DNA of 34,732 bases from CAYWMD01 sp964458575 (GTDB taxonomy: Bacteria > Verrucomicrobiota > Verrucomicrobiia > Limisphaerales > JADLHS01), in NCBI GenBank assembly GCA_964458575.1, contig CAYWMD010000065.1:1-34732 (forward strand), given 5' to 3'. How positions within the stretch are numbered: position 1 is the first letter of the stretch; each line of letters starts with the position of its first letter. Below, piece by piece: positions 16,126 through 24,006 of this stretch. Both the position numbers and the translations under genes were made by a program. The notes under the pieces are model-generated. The model was not told the origin of the DNA. It made no database searches and worked only from the letters and a program-made list of their open reading frames with translations.

Positions 16126-18797
16126 GATGTTTCCTCCGGCAGCGGCGGCATTTTGGCCAGCGGCAGTCGCACGGTGAAAAGCGCGCCGCCGCCGTCACGA
16201 TTCGCGGCGACCACCGTTCCGCCCTGCGCTTCGGTGAAACCTTTTACCAGCGACAGGCCGATTCCCGTTCCGCCGGGCACGGCGCCCACGCCACGTTGAA
16301 AGCGTTCAAACCATCGCGCGGGATTTCCGGCCGGAAAGCCAGGGCCATGGTCGGCGACTTCCAAAACCAGCCGGTCGGATTCGGCGTAGGTCCGGATTTC
16401 GATGGGCGTTCCGGGTGGCGTATGCACGGCCGCGTTGCTCAGCAGGTTCGCCAGGATTTGTTCGGTGAGCGCGAAATCGAGCTTCGCCAGTGGCAAGCCC
16501 TCGGCGAGGTCCAGCTTCACCGGATGCTTTGCGAGCGCGCGATGGAGGTTCTGCAACACCGTCTGAATCAACTCGCGCACATCGTGCCAGTCCGGATGTG
16601 GATGCAGGTGTCCGGCTTCGAGCCGCGACAGGTCAAGCAGGTTGCGCACGAGACGGTTCAAGCGCGCGACGGCTTCATCCAGTTCCTGTGCGAGCACGTG
16701 CTGGTCGGGGCTTAAGGGGCCGGCGTCGCGCAGGCCGCTGACCGCGCTGGTGATGGCGGCCAGGGGCGTGCGCAATTCGTGTGACACGGAATTCAGCAGC
16801 GTTTTGCCGAGACGCTCGGATTCCGCGAGCAGTCTGGCCTGCGTCTCGGTTTCGCGCAGCCGCTGGCGGTCCAGCACCAGGGCAATCTGCCGGATGAAAT
16901 TCTCGAGCAGATTGCGTTCTTGCAGCGAAAGATTGCGGCGGTTGCGCCGGCGCAAGCCAATGACGCCGAGGCAGCCCGCCGGCGTGACCAAAGGCAGGTA
17001 CAGCGCCTCGGCGGAAGGCAACGTGTCGGTCGCCGGTCCCGCCGGCTTCGCATGCCGAAATGCCCACGCAGCGACGCTGGCTTCCTTTTCCGACACGTTG
17101 AGCGTGCCGAAAGGATACGGCACCAAGGCTTCACCGCCCGGTTTTTCGGGCAGCAACACGGCCACCTCCGCCTTGAAAACCGTGTCCAACTGCCGGATGA
17201 CGGCGCCGAGCAACTCGGCGAAGTCCTTCGCCTCCGCCAGTTCGCGCGTGAGCAGGTAGAGCGCGGTTGCGCGCTCCTCGCGCTCGCGTTCGGCGGCTTG
17301 CTGCGACCGCAAGCGCGCCGTGAGCTGGCCCATGGCCAGCGCGACGACGAAGTAAGTCGCGAACATCATGACATCGGCCGGGCGGTTGATGTGGAGATTG
17401 AAGCGAGGTTCGGTGAAGAAAAAACTCCAGGATAGTGCGGTGACCGCCGCCGCCGCCAGCGTTGGCCCGCGGCCCGCGAACAAACCCAGGATGACCACCG
17501 TGACCAAATAGACGAGCGACACTGCCACGTAACCAATGCCATGCTGAAGCATCAGGTTCAAAAGCGTGACCGCTGCCACGATGCCGGCGGCCAGGGCATA
17601 GCCGCGAAAATCACTGGCCGCAGGCATCGCCGGCTTCATCCGTCGGCGCGTTGTCGTTTCGCCCTCGGCGCGAACGCAATGCACGTCAATGTTGCCGCTG
17701 TCGCGAATCAACCGGCTCAGCATTGAACCGCCACGGAAGAGATCGAGGACGCGGAACCCGGCCGGTTTACCGACGACGATTTGCGTGACATTATGTTGCC
17801 GGGCTGCGCGCAGGAGCGCGGTCACGACATCCTGGTCGGTGGTGGTGATGACTTCCGCGCCGAGGTCGCGGGCGAGCGTCAAGTTCTTCTGCAGGCGGCT
17901 TTGTTCGTCGTCCAAAAGCGTGCGCCCGGTATCCACGTAAAGGGCGAGCCACGGCGCCTGCAAATTGTCCGCCAGGCGACGCGTCCAACGGGCCATGGAT
18001 TCCGACAAGGGGCTGGGGCTGATCGCGACCAGCAGACGCTGGCCGGTTTTCCAGATGCTGGCGATGTGTTTCGTCTGGAGATAATCGCGGACATCCTGAC
18101 CGACGTGTTCCGCCGCGAGCCGGAGCGCCAGTTCCCGCAAGGCGAAGAGGTTGCCCTCACGAAAGAAATTCCTGGCGGCGGCTTGCGCGCGATCGGCCAT
18201 GTAAACTTTTCCTTCCGCCAGCCGTTTGAGCAGTTCGCCGGGCGGCAGGTCAACCAATTCGATCTCGGCCTCGTCCAGAACGGAATCCGGCACGGTTTCC
18301 TGAACCGTCGCGCCGGTGACCTCGCGCACGATTTCGGCGCGACTCTCGACGTGCTGGACATTCAGGGTGGTGAAGACATCAATCCCCGCGTCGAGGATTT
18401 CCTGCACATCCTGATAACGCTTGGGATGGCGCGAGTCGCGAACGTTGGTGTGGGCGAGTTCATCCACGAGCGCGAGTTGCGGCTTGCGCGCCAGCACCGC
18501 GTCCAGATCCATCTCGGTGAGGACCACGCCGCGATAATCGGCCGGGCGCCGCGGAATCATGGGCAGGCCTTCGGCGAGCGCGTCCGTTTCCTTGCGCCCG
18601 TGCGTTTCGATGTAGCCGACCACGACATCGCGTCCGGCGGCATGTTCGCGTCGCGCCGCCTCCAGCATGGCGTAGGTTTTGCCCACACCGGGACACATGC
18701 CGAGAAAAACCTTGAGCCGACCGCGTTTACTCGCGGCTTCCTCGCGCTGAATCGAACTCAACAGCGCATCGGGGTTTGGCCGGTTCTCGCCGCTCAC
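16122..18797 (-). CDS. kdpD: KdpD, turgor/K+ sensor histidine kinase
   Basis: A full-length (891 residues; E. coli about 894) four-part sensor kinase. It has an N-terminal KdpD domain with Walker-type GMCPGVGKTYAML (about 32-44) and 'DELAHTNVRDSRHPKRYQD'; a universal-stress-like domain ending 'QIVVGKPAGFRVLDLFRGG'; four membrane helices (about 400-500, 'YALAAGIVAAVTLLNLMLQ' onward); a GAF domain; and then the HisKA site SVSHELRTPLAAI with the phospho-acceptor at His673, the same number as in E. coli. The ATPase has N, G1 and G2 boxes (ANLLSNAAVHT, DHGPGFP, GTGIGLSLVKG). The start is GTG 18797; an upstream ATG is out of frame. It is followed by kdpE with a 4-base overlap. Confidence 0.95.
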   Translation of the reverse strand: MSGENRPNPDALLSSIQREEAASKRGRLKVFLGMCPGVGKTYAMLEAARREHAAGRDVVVGYIETHGRKETDALAEGLPMIPRRPADYRGVVLTEMDLDAVLARKPQLALVDELAHTNVRDSRHPKRYQDVQEILDAGIDVFTTLNVQHVESRAEIVREVTGATVQETVPDSVLDEAEIELVDLPPGELLKRLAEGKVYMADRAQAAARNFFREGNLFALRELALRLAAEHVGQDVRDYLQTKHIASIWKTGQRLLVAISPSPLSESMARWTRRLADNLQAPWLALYVDTGRTLLDDEQSRLQKNLTLARDLGAEVITTTDQDVVTALLRAARQHNVTQIVVGKPAGFRVLDLFRGGSMLSRLIRDSGNIDVHCVRAEGETTTRRRMKPAMPAASDFRGYALAAGIVAAVTLLNLMLQHGIGYVAVSLVYLVTVVILGLFAGRGPTLAAAAVTALSWSFFFTEPRFNLHINRPADVMMFATYFVVALAMGQLTARLRSQQAAEREREERATALYLLTRELAEAKDFAELLGAVIRQLDTVFKAEVAVLLPEKPGGEALVPYPFGTLNVSEKEASVAAWAFRHAKPAGPATDTLPSAEALYLPLVTPAGCLGVIGLRRRNRRNLSLQERNLLENFIRQIALVLDRQRLRETETQARLLAESERLGKTLLNSVSHELRTPLAAITSAVSGLRDAGPLSPDQHVLAQELDEAVARLNRLVRNLLDLSRLEAGHLHPHPDWHDVRELIQTVLQNLHRALAKHPVKLDLAEGLPLAKLDFALTEQILANLLSNAAVHTPPGTPIEIRTYAESDRLVLEVADHGPGFPAGNPARWFERFQRGVGAVPGGTGIGLSLVKGFTEAQGGTVVAANRDGGGALFTVRLPLAKMPPLPEETS

Positions 18798-18850
18798 GAA
18801 TGCATCATAGCGAATCCAAATCCATATTCAGCACCAAAACAATTTTGGTG

Positions 18851-19042
18851 TCAGGGGCAGGGGTTGGGGAGAAACCACTTCCACAGTTGGGAAGCGTGCA
18901 CGCTGTCCCCCATGCTGTCCGCGCGGTCTGCTGCGAGTGGCGTATCGGCAACCGGGAGCAGCCGGAATCGGTCGCGCAGCGCGGCTTCAAAGTCCTGCCG
19001 GCTCATGTCGGCGGGAACGAATAGAATGACGACTTGATCCAT
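18851..19042 (-). CDS. 63-aa protein of unknown function inside the kdp locus
   Basis: A 63-residue frame lying between the 38-aa membrane ORF and kdpD. A strong ribosome-binding site GGAGGG (19046-19051) stands just before its ATG, and it begins 10 bases after the stop of the upstream small ORF, so it is probably translated. The sequence begins MDQVVILFVPADMSRQDFEAALRD and ends WKWFLPNPCP; it is soluble-looking, with a possible small beta-alpha unit and no membrane helix. I recognise no family. A role linked to Kdp regulation is suggested only by position. Confidence 0.6.
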   Translation of the reverse strand: MDQVVILFVPADMSRQDFEAALRDRFRLLPVADTPLAADRADSMGDSVHASQLWKWFLPNPCP

Positions 19043-19052
19043 AAACCCTCCG

Positions 19053-19169
19053 CTAATGCTTGGGCGGACCGGAACCTTTCAACACCCGGTTCATCAACAG
19101 CGCGATGCCGAAGGTGCCCCCGATCAGATACACCGGCACCAAAACGAGGCTGAGGAAGTCCGAGTTCAT
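19053..19169 (-). CDS. 38-aa single-helix membrane protein overlapping kdpC
   Basis: The ATG overlaps the kdpC stop in an ATGA junction (19166-19169), as in tightly coupled operons. The 38 residues begin MNSDFLSLVLVPVYLIGG, continue through a hydrophobic stretch to ALLMNRVLKG, and end in a basic tail: one membrane helix of about 22 residues with N-out/C-in features. It is distinct from KdpF, which is present upstream of kdpA. It could be an accessory subunit or regulator of KdpABC; no family is recognised. Confidence 0.65.
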   Translation of the reverse strand: MNSDFLSLVLVPVYLIGGTFGIALLMNRVLKGSGPPKH

Positions 19170-19756
19170 CGCTGGCCGAGTGCATCCAGAGCGAGATTGA
19201 GCTGAAGAACATTCACACCCGGCTCGCCGAGAAATCCGAAATCTGGACCGTCGGTGTTTTGCTTGATGATTTCGCGGACTTTGTCCGCGTTCAGATTGCG
19301 CGCCTTGGCGACACGGGCAACTTGAAGCTCCGCGTTGCGCCGGCTGATGTGCGGGTCCAGACCGCTTCCGGACGCGGTCACGGCATCAGCGGGTATGTCG
19401 TCGGTTTCCTTCAAGCCGTTCTCGCTGCGATACGCGGCGAGGCGGCCTTTCACGGCGTCGTTCAACTTTTGCGAAGTCGGGCCGAGGTTGCTGCCGCTGG
19501 AATTGGCGGCGTCGTAGCCGTTGCCAGCAGCGGAGGGACGCGGGTGAAAATACGTTCCATCCGCGAACTGCTGGCCGAGCAATCGTGAGCCGCGAATCGT
19601 GCCCACTTTGTCCACGATCAAACTGCCGTCGGCTTTGTCTTTGAAGGCAACTTGCGAAATGCCAAAGACAACCAGCGGATAAATGCCGCAGCAAACGACC
19701 GCGAGAACGAGCGTGGACATCACCGCGCCACGAATTTCGGAGAAGAGTGCTTTCAT
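19166..19756 (-). CDS. kdpC: KdpC subunit of the K+-transporting ATPase
   Basis: A 196-residue subunit of the KdpFABC pump, of usual length. One N-terminal membrane helix (VMSTLVLAVVCCGIYPLVVF) is followed by the conserved periplasmic domain: 'GSRLLGQQFADGTYFHPRPSA' read in two parts, then the 'ASGSGLDPHISRRNAELQVARVA' region carrying SGSGLDPHIS, the best family signature, and the C-terminal LGEPGVNVLQLNLALDAL. KdpC stabilises the complex and raises the ATP affinity of KdpB. The start ATG is 3 bases after the kdpB stop; its own stop overlaps the ATG of the 38-aa membrane ORF. Confidence 0.95.
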   Translation of the reverse strand: MKALFSEIRGAVMSTLVLAVVCCGIYPLVVFGISQVAFKDKADGSLIVDKVGTIRGSRLLGQQFADGTYFHPRPSAAGNGYDAANSSGSNLGPTSQKLNDAVKGRLAAYRSENGLKETDDIPADAVTASGSGLDPHISRRNAELQVARVAKARNLNADKVREIIKQNTDGPDFGFLGEPGVNVLQLNLALDALGQR

Positions 19757-19759
19757 AGG

Positions 19760-21802
19760 TCAAACGAAGTGAAGAGCCGTGATGATGAAATCAATCGCCT
19801 TGATTCCGATAAACGGAATGATGACACCGCCCAAGCCATAGATGAGCAGGTTGCGTTGCAAAATTGCCAGCGCGCCGATGGGTTTGTAGGCAACGCCACG
19901 CAACGCGAGCGGAATGAGGGCGATGATGATGAGCGCGTTGAAAATAACGGCGCTCAGAATTGCGCTCGGGGGCGAAGCGAGTTTCATGATGTTCAACGGC
20001 GCGATGGCCGGGAACGTGGCCATCAACATCGCCGGAACAATCGCAAAATATTTGGCCACGTCGTTCGCGATGCTGAACGTGGTGAGCGAGCCGCGCGTGA
20101 TGAGCATTTGTTTTCCGATCTCCACGATGTCAATGAGCTTCGTGGGATTGCTGTCCAGGTCCACCATGTTGCCGGCTTCGCGCGCGGCTTGCGTGCCGGT
20201 GTTCATCGCCACGCCGACGTCGGCCTGGGCGAGCGCCGGGGCGTCGTTCGTGCCGTCACCCGTCATGGCCACGAGATGTCCCGCGGCCTGTTCCTCCCGG
20301 ATGCGCTTGAGCTTCTGCTCCGGCGTCGCCTGCGCCATGAAATCGTCCACGCCCGCCTCGGCGGCGATGGCGGCCGCAGTGAGCGGATTGTCGCCCGTGA
20401 TCATCACCGTGCGAATTCCCATCTTGCGAAGATGCGCGAAGCGTTCCTTGATTCCGCCTTTCACGACGTCTTTCAAGTGAACGACGCCGAGCACTTCCTT
20501 GCCCTCGGCGACGACCAGCGGTGTGCCGCCAGTGCGTGCGATTTCGTCAACTTCCTGGCTGATTTCTTTGGGAAATGTTCCGCCGCTTTGATTCACGTAA
20601 ATGCGAATGGCGTCGGATGCGCCTTTGCGAATGGAACGCGCGCGCTGGCCATCGCGTTGCGGAAAATCCACGCCGCTCATGCGCGTCTGCGCGGTGAATG
20701 GAACAAACGTCGCGTGCGGCTCGGCGACTTCGCGCGCGCGTAGATTGAACTGCTGTTTTGCGAGAACAGCGATGCTGCGGCCCTCGGGTGTTTCGTCGGC
20801 AAGCGAGGCGAGTTGCGCCGCATCGGCGAGGCGCTCCGGCTTCACATTCGGTGCGGGCAAAAACGCCGTGGCCATGCGGTTGCCGAGCGTGATGGTGCCC
20901 GTCTTGTCGAGCAGCAACACATCAACGTCGCCGGCGGCTTCCACGGCGCGGCCACTCATCGCCATCACGTTGCGCTGAAGCACGCGGTCCATGCCCGCGA
21001 CGCCGATGGCGCTGAGAAGTCCGCCAATTGTTGTCGGAATCAAACACACGAGCAGCGCGATCAGCACTGGCACGGAAAACCCTGCGCCGGAGTAAATGCC
21101 GAACGGTTTCAGCGTCACGCAAACCAGCAGGAAGATGAACGTGAGCGCCGCGAGCAAAATCGTGAGCGCGATTTCATTGGGTGTCTTCTGGCGCTGCGCG
21201 CCTTCGACCAGCGAAATCATCCGGTCAAGAAAGCCGTGGCCTTTGTCCGCCGTGATCCGAATCACGATGCGGTCGCTCAGCACGCGCGTGCCGCCGGTGA
21301 CGGCACTGCGGTCGCCGCCGCTTTCGCGAATGACGGGCGCGGATTCGCCGGTGATGGCGGCCTCGTCCACGCTGGCGATTCCTTCGATGACATCTCCGTC
21401 GGCGGGAATGACATCGTTCGCTTCGCACACAACGATGTCGCCCTTCTGCAATTCCGCGGCGGGGACTTTTTCTTCGCGGCCATTCTTCTGGCGGCGGGCA
21501 ATGGTGTCTTTGCGCGCTTTGCGCAGCGCGTTGGCCTGCGCTTTGCCGCGCCCTTCGGCGACGGCTTCAGCGAAATTGGCGAACAAGACCGTGAACCAAA
21601 GCCAGATAGTGAGTTGAATCACGAACCCGCGCTCACTCGCCGCGCAGGTGAAAATGCCGACGGTCGTGAGCGCCGCGCCAACCTGCGTCACGAACATGAC
21701 GGGGTTCTTGATCATCAGCCGGGGATTTAGCTTGATGAACGAGTCGCCAATCGCCGGGGCGACAATTTTCCAGTCGAAGAGAGATGGAGGTTTTTGGGTC
21801 AT
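19760..21802 (-). CDS. kdpB: KdpB, catalytic P-type ATPase subunit
   Basis: The 680-residue P-type ATPase that hydrolyses ATP in KdpFABC. The phosphorylation site LLLDKTGTITLGN places the catalytic Asp at 299. The actuator motif TGES is at 151-154, whose Ser corresponds to the inhibitory phosphorylation site described in E. coli. The membrane helix with LVCLIPTTIGGLLSAIGVAGM is the Kdp-specific M4 region. The hinge and Mg-binding motifs MVTGDNPLTA-like (VMITGDNPLTAAAIA) and MTGDGTNDAPALAQADVG are intact. The start ATG lies 12 bases after kdpA; kdpC follows after 3 bases. Nothing suggests loss of function. Confidence 0.97.
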   Translation of the reverse strand: MTQKPPSLFDWKIVAPAIGDSFIKLNPRLMIKNPVMFVTQVGAALTTVGIFTCAASERGFVIQLTIWLWFTVLFANFAEAVAEGRGKAQANALRKARKDTIARRQKNGREEKVPAAELQKGDIVVCEANDVIPADGDVIEGIASVDEAAITGESAPVIRESGGDRSAVTGGTRVLSDRIVIRITADKGHGFLDRMISLVEGAQRQKTPNEIALTILLAALTFIFLLVCVTLKPFGIYSGAGFSVPVLIALLVCLIPTTIGGLLSAIGVAGMDRVLQRNVMAMSGRAVEAAGDVDVLLLDKTGTITLGNRMATAFLPAPNVKPERLADAAQLASLADETPEGRSIAVLAKQQFNLRAREVAEPHATFVPFTAQTRMSGVDFPQRDGQRARSIRKGASDAIRIYVNQSGGTFPKEISQEVDEIARTGGTPLVVAEGKEVLGVVHLKDVVKGGIKERFAHLRKMGIRTVMITGDNPLTAAAIAAEAGVDDFMAQATPEQKLKRIREEQAAGHLVAMTGDGTNDAPALAQADVGVAMNTGTQAAREAGNMVDLDSNPTKLIDIVEIGKQMLITRGSLTTFSIANDVAKYFAIVPAMLMATFPAIAPLNIMKLASPPSAILSAVIFNALIIIALIPLALRGVAYKPIGALAILQRNLLIYGLGGVIIPFIGIKAIDFIITALHFV

Positions 21803-21814
21803 AACCTGAAATGC

Positions 21815-23614
21815 TTAAAACAGTGTTCCTTGCACGTTCAGGAAGTGTTCGACAACGGGGCCGAGGCTCAGGACGGGCAAGAAGTTCAGCGCGCCGATCA
21901 ACAGGATTGTGCCGAGCAGCAGAATGAAAAATGTTCCGCCTGAAACTGGGAACGTTCCGCTGCTCGCGGGCGCAATCTGTTTCTGCACGAGGGAGCCGGC
22001 GAGCGCCAGGATGGGAACGATCATCAGGAAGCGCCCAAACAGCATGGCGATGCCGAGGGTGGTGTTGTACCAAGGTGTGTTCGCCGTCAGGCCGGCGAAG
22101 GCGCTGCCGTTGTTGCCCGTGCCGGAGCTGTAGGCGTAAAGCATTTCGCTCAAGCCGTGCGGGCCTTGATTGTTTAATCCCGCGACGCCCCATTTACTCA
22201 CGGCGGCCCAGGCGGAGAGACCGAGGATGGAGATGCAGAGGATGAGGAGCGAAAGCATCGCCATCTTCACGTCGTAGGCTTCGATTTTCTTGCCGAGATA
22301 TTCCGGCGTGCGGCCCACCATCAGCCCGGCGATGAACACGGCGAGCACGACGAACACCAACATTCCGTAGAGTCCCGCGCCGACACCGCCGATGATGATT
22401 TCGCCGAGTTGAATGTTGAACAGCGGAACGAAGCCGCCTAGCGCGGTGAATGAATCGTGCATGGAGTTCACCGCCCCGCAGGAAGCAGCGGTTGTGATGG
22501 TGGCAAAGAGCGCCGAATTGAAGATGCCGAAGCGGACTTCCTTGCCTTCCATGTTGCCGTCAGCGACAGCGACCCCGAGCTTTTGGTGAATTGGATTCCC
22601 CGCAGCTTCAGCCCACCAGCAGAGCAGCGTTCCCCCGATGAACACCGCCAGCATGACGGCCCAGACTGTCCAGCCGTGCTTTTGATTCTTCACCATCCGG
22701 CCGAGGTAGTAGGTCAGGCCGCTGCCGATGGAAAAAATCGAAAGCATCTGGATGAAGTTCGAGAGCGGCGTGGGATTCTCGAACGGGTGCGCGGCGTTGG
22801 CGTTGACGTAACCACCGCCGTTCGTGCCAAGCATTTTCATCGCAATCTGCGAGGCCATCGGGCCTTGAACGATGAGTTGTTCGTCCACGGTCTGTGCTTC
22901 CATGACCGGTTTGCCGTCCGCGCCCAGGACGGATTCGCCCTTGTCGTTTTTCTTTTCGACGGAAATGTTGTACGGCTCGACGAGTTTGGCTTTGGTGTAG
23001 GGCTTGAAATTTTGAATCATCCCTTGCGACACGAGAAACACTGCGAACACGAGGCAAATCGGCAGCAGCAGGTAGTAAGTGACGCGCACGAGGTCCACCC
23101 AGAAGTTGCCGATGGTTTTGACGGAGTGCCGCGCGATGGCGCGAACGAGCGCGGCGGCAATGGCGATGCCTGTTGCCGCAGAAACGAAGTTGTGAAACGC
23201 CAACCCAACCATCTGTGAGAGATACGACATGGTCGTCTCGCCGGCGTAGCTCTGCCAGTTGGTGTTGGTGGTGAAGCTGACAGCGGTGTTGAACGCGAGA
23301 TGCCCGCTCAGCGGGCCGAGGCCTTGCGGATTCAGCGGCAAAAGGTGTTGCAGCCGGAGAATCGCGTAGGTGAAGAGGCAGCCGACGAGACTGAAGAGCA
23401 GCATCGCGAGCGTGTATTGTTTCCAATCGTGCTCCTTCTGCGCATCCACGCCCATCAAGCGATACGTCACGCGTTCGAGCGGACGCAGCACGGGGTCGAG
23501 CCACGTCCTGCCGTTCGCGTCGAGCACGTGCATGAGGTAAAGCCCCATGGGCTTGGCGATGACGACGAGCGCGACGATGTAAAGCGCAAATTGAAGCCAA
23601 CCAGATGCGTTCAT
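21815..23614 (-). CDS. kdpA: KdpA, K+-binding channel-like subunit
   Basis: A 599-residue membrane protein (E. coli 557) that forms the K+-selective pore of KdpFABC. The start ATG 23614 gives MNASGWLQFALYIVALVVIA, the normal KdpA N-terminus; the frame stays open another 52 codons upstream but overlaps kdpF. Signatures are 'LAFNTAVSFTTNTNWQSYAG' (first selectivity region), 'MLGTNGGGYVNANAAHPFEN' (second) and 'SGTGNNGSAFAGLTANTPWY' (fourth). Extra residues relative to E. coli lie in a loop near 'EKKNDKGESVLGADGKPVM'. kdpF ends 8 bases upstream, and kdpB begins 12 bases downstream. Confidence 0.96.
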   Translation of the reverse strand: MNASGWLQFALYIVALVVIAKPMGLYLMHVLDANGRTWLDPVLRPLERVTYRLMGVDAQKEHDWKQYTLAMLLFSLVGCLFTYAILRLQHLLPLNPQGLGPLSGHLAFNTAVSFTTNTNWQSYAGETTMSYLSQMVGLAFHNFVSAATGIAIAAALVRAIARHSVKTIGNFWVDLVRVTYYLLLPICLVFAVFLVSQGMIQNFKPYTKAKLVEPYNISVEKKNDKGESVLGADGKPVMEAQTVDEQLIVQGPMASQIAMKMLGTNGGGYVNANAAHPFENPTPLSNFIQMLSIFSIGSGLTYYLGRMVKNQKHGWTVWAVMLAVFIGGTLLCWWAEAAGNPIHQKLGVAVADGNMEGKEVRFGIFNSALFATITTAASCGAVNSMHDSFTALGGFVPLFNIQLGEIIIGGVGAGLYGMLVFVVLAVFIAGLMVGRTPEYLGKKIEAYDVKMAMLSLLILCISILGLSAWAAVSKWGVAGLNNQGPHGLSEMLYAYSSGTGNNGSAFAGLTANTPWYNTTLGIAMLFGRFLMIVPILALAGSLVQKQIAPASSGTFPVSGGTFFILLLGTILLIGALNFLPVLSLGPVVEHFLNVQGTLF

Positions 23615-23622
23615 AGCAGTGC

Positions 23623-23706
23623 TCAAAATTTCTCCGGCCGAATCATGGCCACGAATAAGTAAACGAACAGCAACAGCGCGACGGCGCTCACGACGATTGT
23701 TTCCAT
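23623..23706 (-). CDS. kdpF: KdpF small subunit
   Basis: A 27-residue single-helix peptide, METIVVSAVALLLFVYLF then VAMIRPEKF, with the family's characteristic aromatic Tyr in the helix and the RPEKF-type C-terminus. KdpF binds KdpA/KdpB and stabilises the pump. A near-ideal ribosome-binding site AGGAGGG (23709-23715) precedes the ATG and overlaps the stop codon of the small ORF upstream. It is too short for default gene finders, so it may be missing from automatic annotation. Confidence 0.9.
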   Translation of the reverse strand: METIVVSAVALLLFVYLFVAMIRPEKF

Positions 23707-23714
23707 GGGCCCTC

Positions 23715-23798
23715 CTAGAGTTTCCCGCAAAAGCGGACGTAAAATCCGCTGGCGATGAAGAACGCCACAATGATTCCGATGAAAATCAAATCATTCAC
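23715..23798 (-). CDS. 27-aa membrane peptide at the head of the kdp operon
   Basis: From GTG 23798 the peptide reads NDLIFIGIIVAFFIASGF then YVRFCGKL: one hydrophobic helix and a short basic end with a Cys. Its TAG stop (23715-23717) is embedded in the kdpF ribosome-binding site, suggesting coupling. I recall similar tiny helix-plus-C(D/G)(R/K)L peptides upstream of kdpF in other phyla, but cannot confirm it here. The start is uncertain: no clear ribosome-binding site precedes the GTG, and the frame is open further upstream. Confidence 0.55.
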   Translation of the reverse strand: MNDLIFIGIIVAFFIASGFYVRFCGKL

Positions 23799-23854
23799 GG
23801 GAATGACAATGCGGCTGCCGCCCTGGTTTGGATAATCAAAAGGGGAACGCCCGA

Positions 23855-23871
23855 CGTAAAAAAAATATAAA
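23855..23871 (-). promoter_or_regulatory. Putative KdpE-binding site
   Basis: On the minus strand the site reads TTTATATTTTTTTTACG. The E. coli KdpE box as I know it is TTTATACTTTTTTTACA, so 15 of 17 positions agree. It lies 57 bases upstream of the first small ORF and 149 bases upstream of kdpF, the right place for control of the operon. In this high-G+C region the A/T run is itself conspicuous. Confidence 0.7.
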
Positions 23872-24006
23872 CACGAGCCGTGCCGGTTTTTCCCAAACAG
23901 GGTGCGCGCCCGTTCTGTGGCGTTGATGTGGAAGGGGGCGCCTCCGCCTTGCGCAACGCGTTCGCTGTTGCCACGCCGAAATTCAGCAGGCAAGCTGCGC
24001 CAGCGT

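Noticed and set aside
17781..19037. Open frame of 418 codons opposite kdpD
   Set aside because: Antisense to an unmistakable kdpD; the translation is low-complexity and without motifs.
21815..23770. Longer KdpA with 52 extra N-terminal residues
   Set aside because: The extension overlaps kdpF and lacks similarity to KdpA; the ATG at 23614 gives the standard N-terminus.
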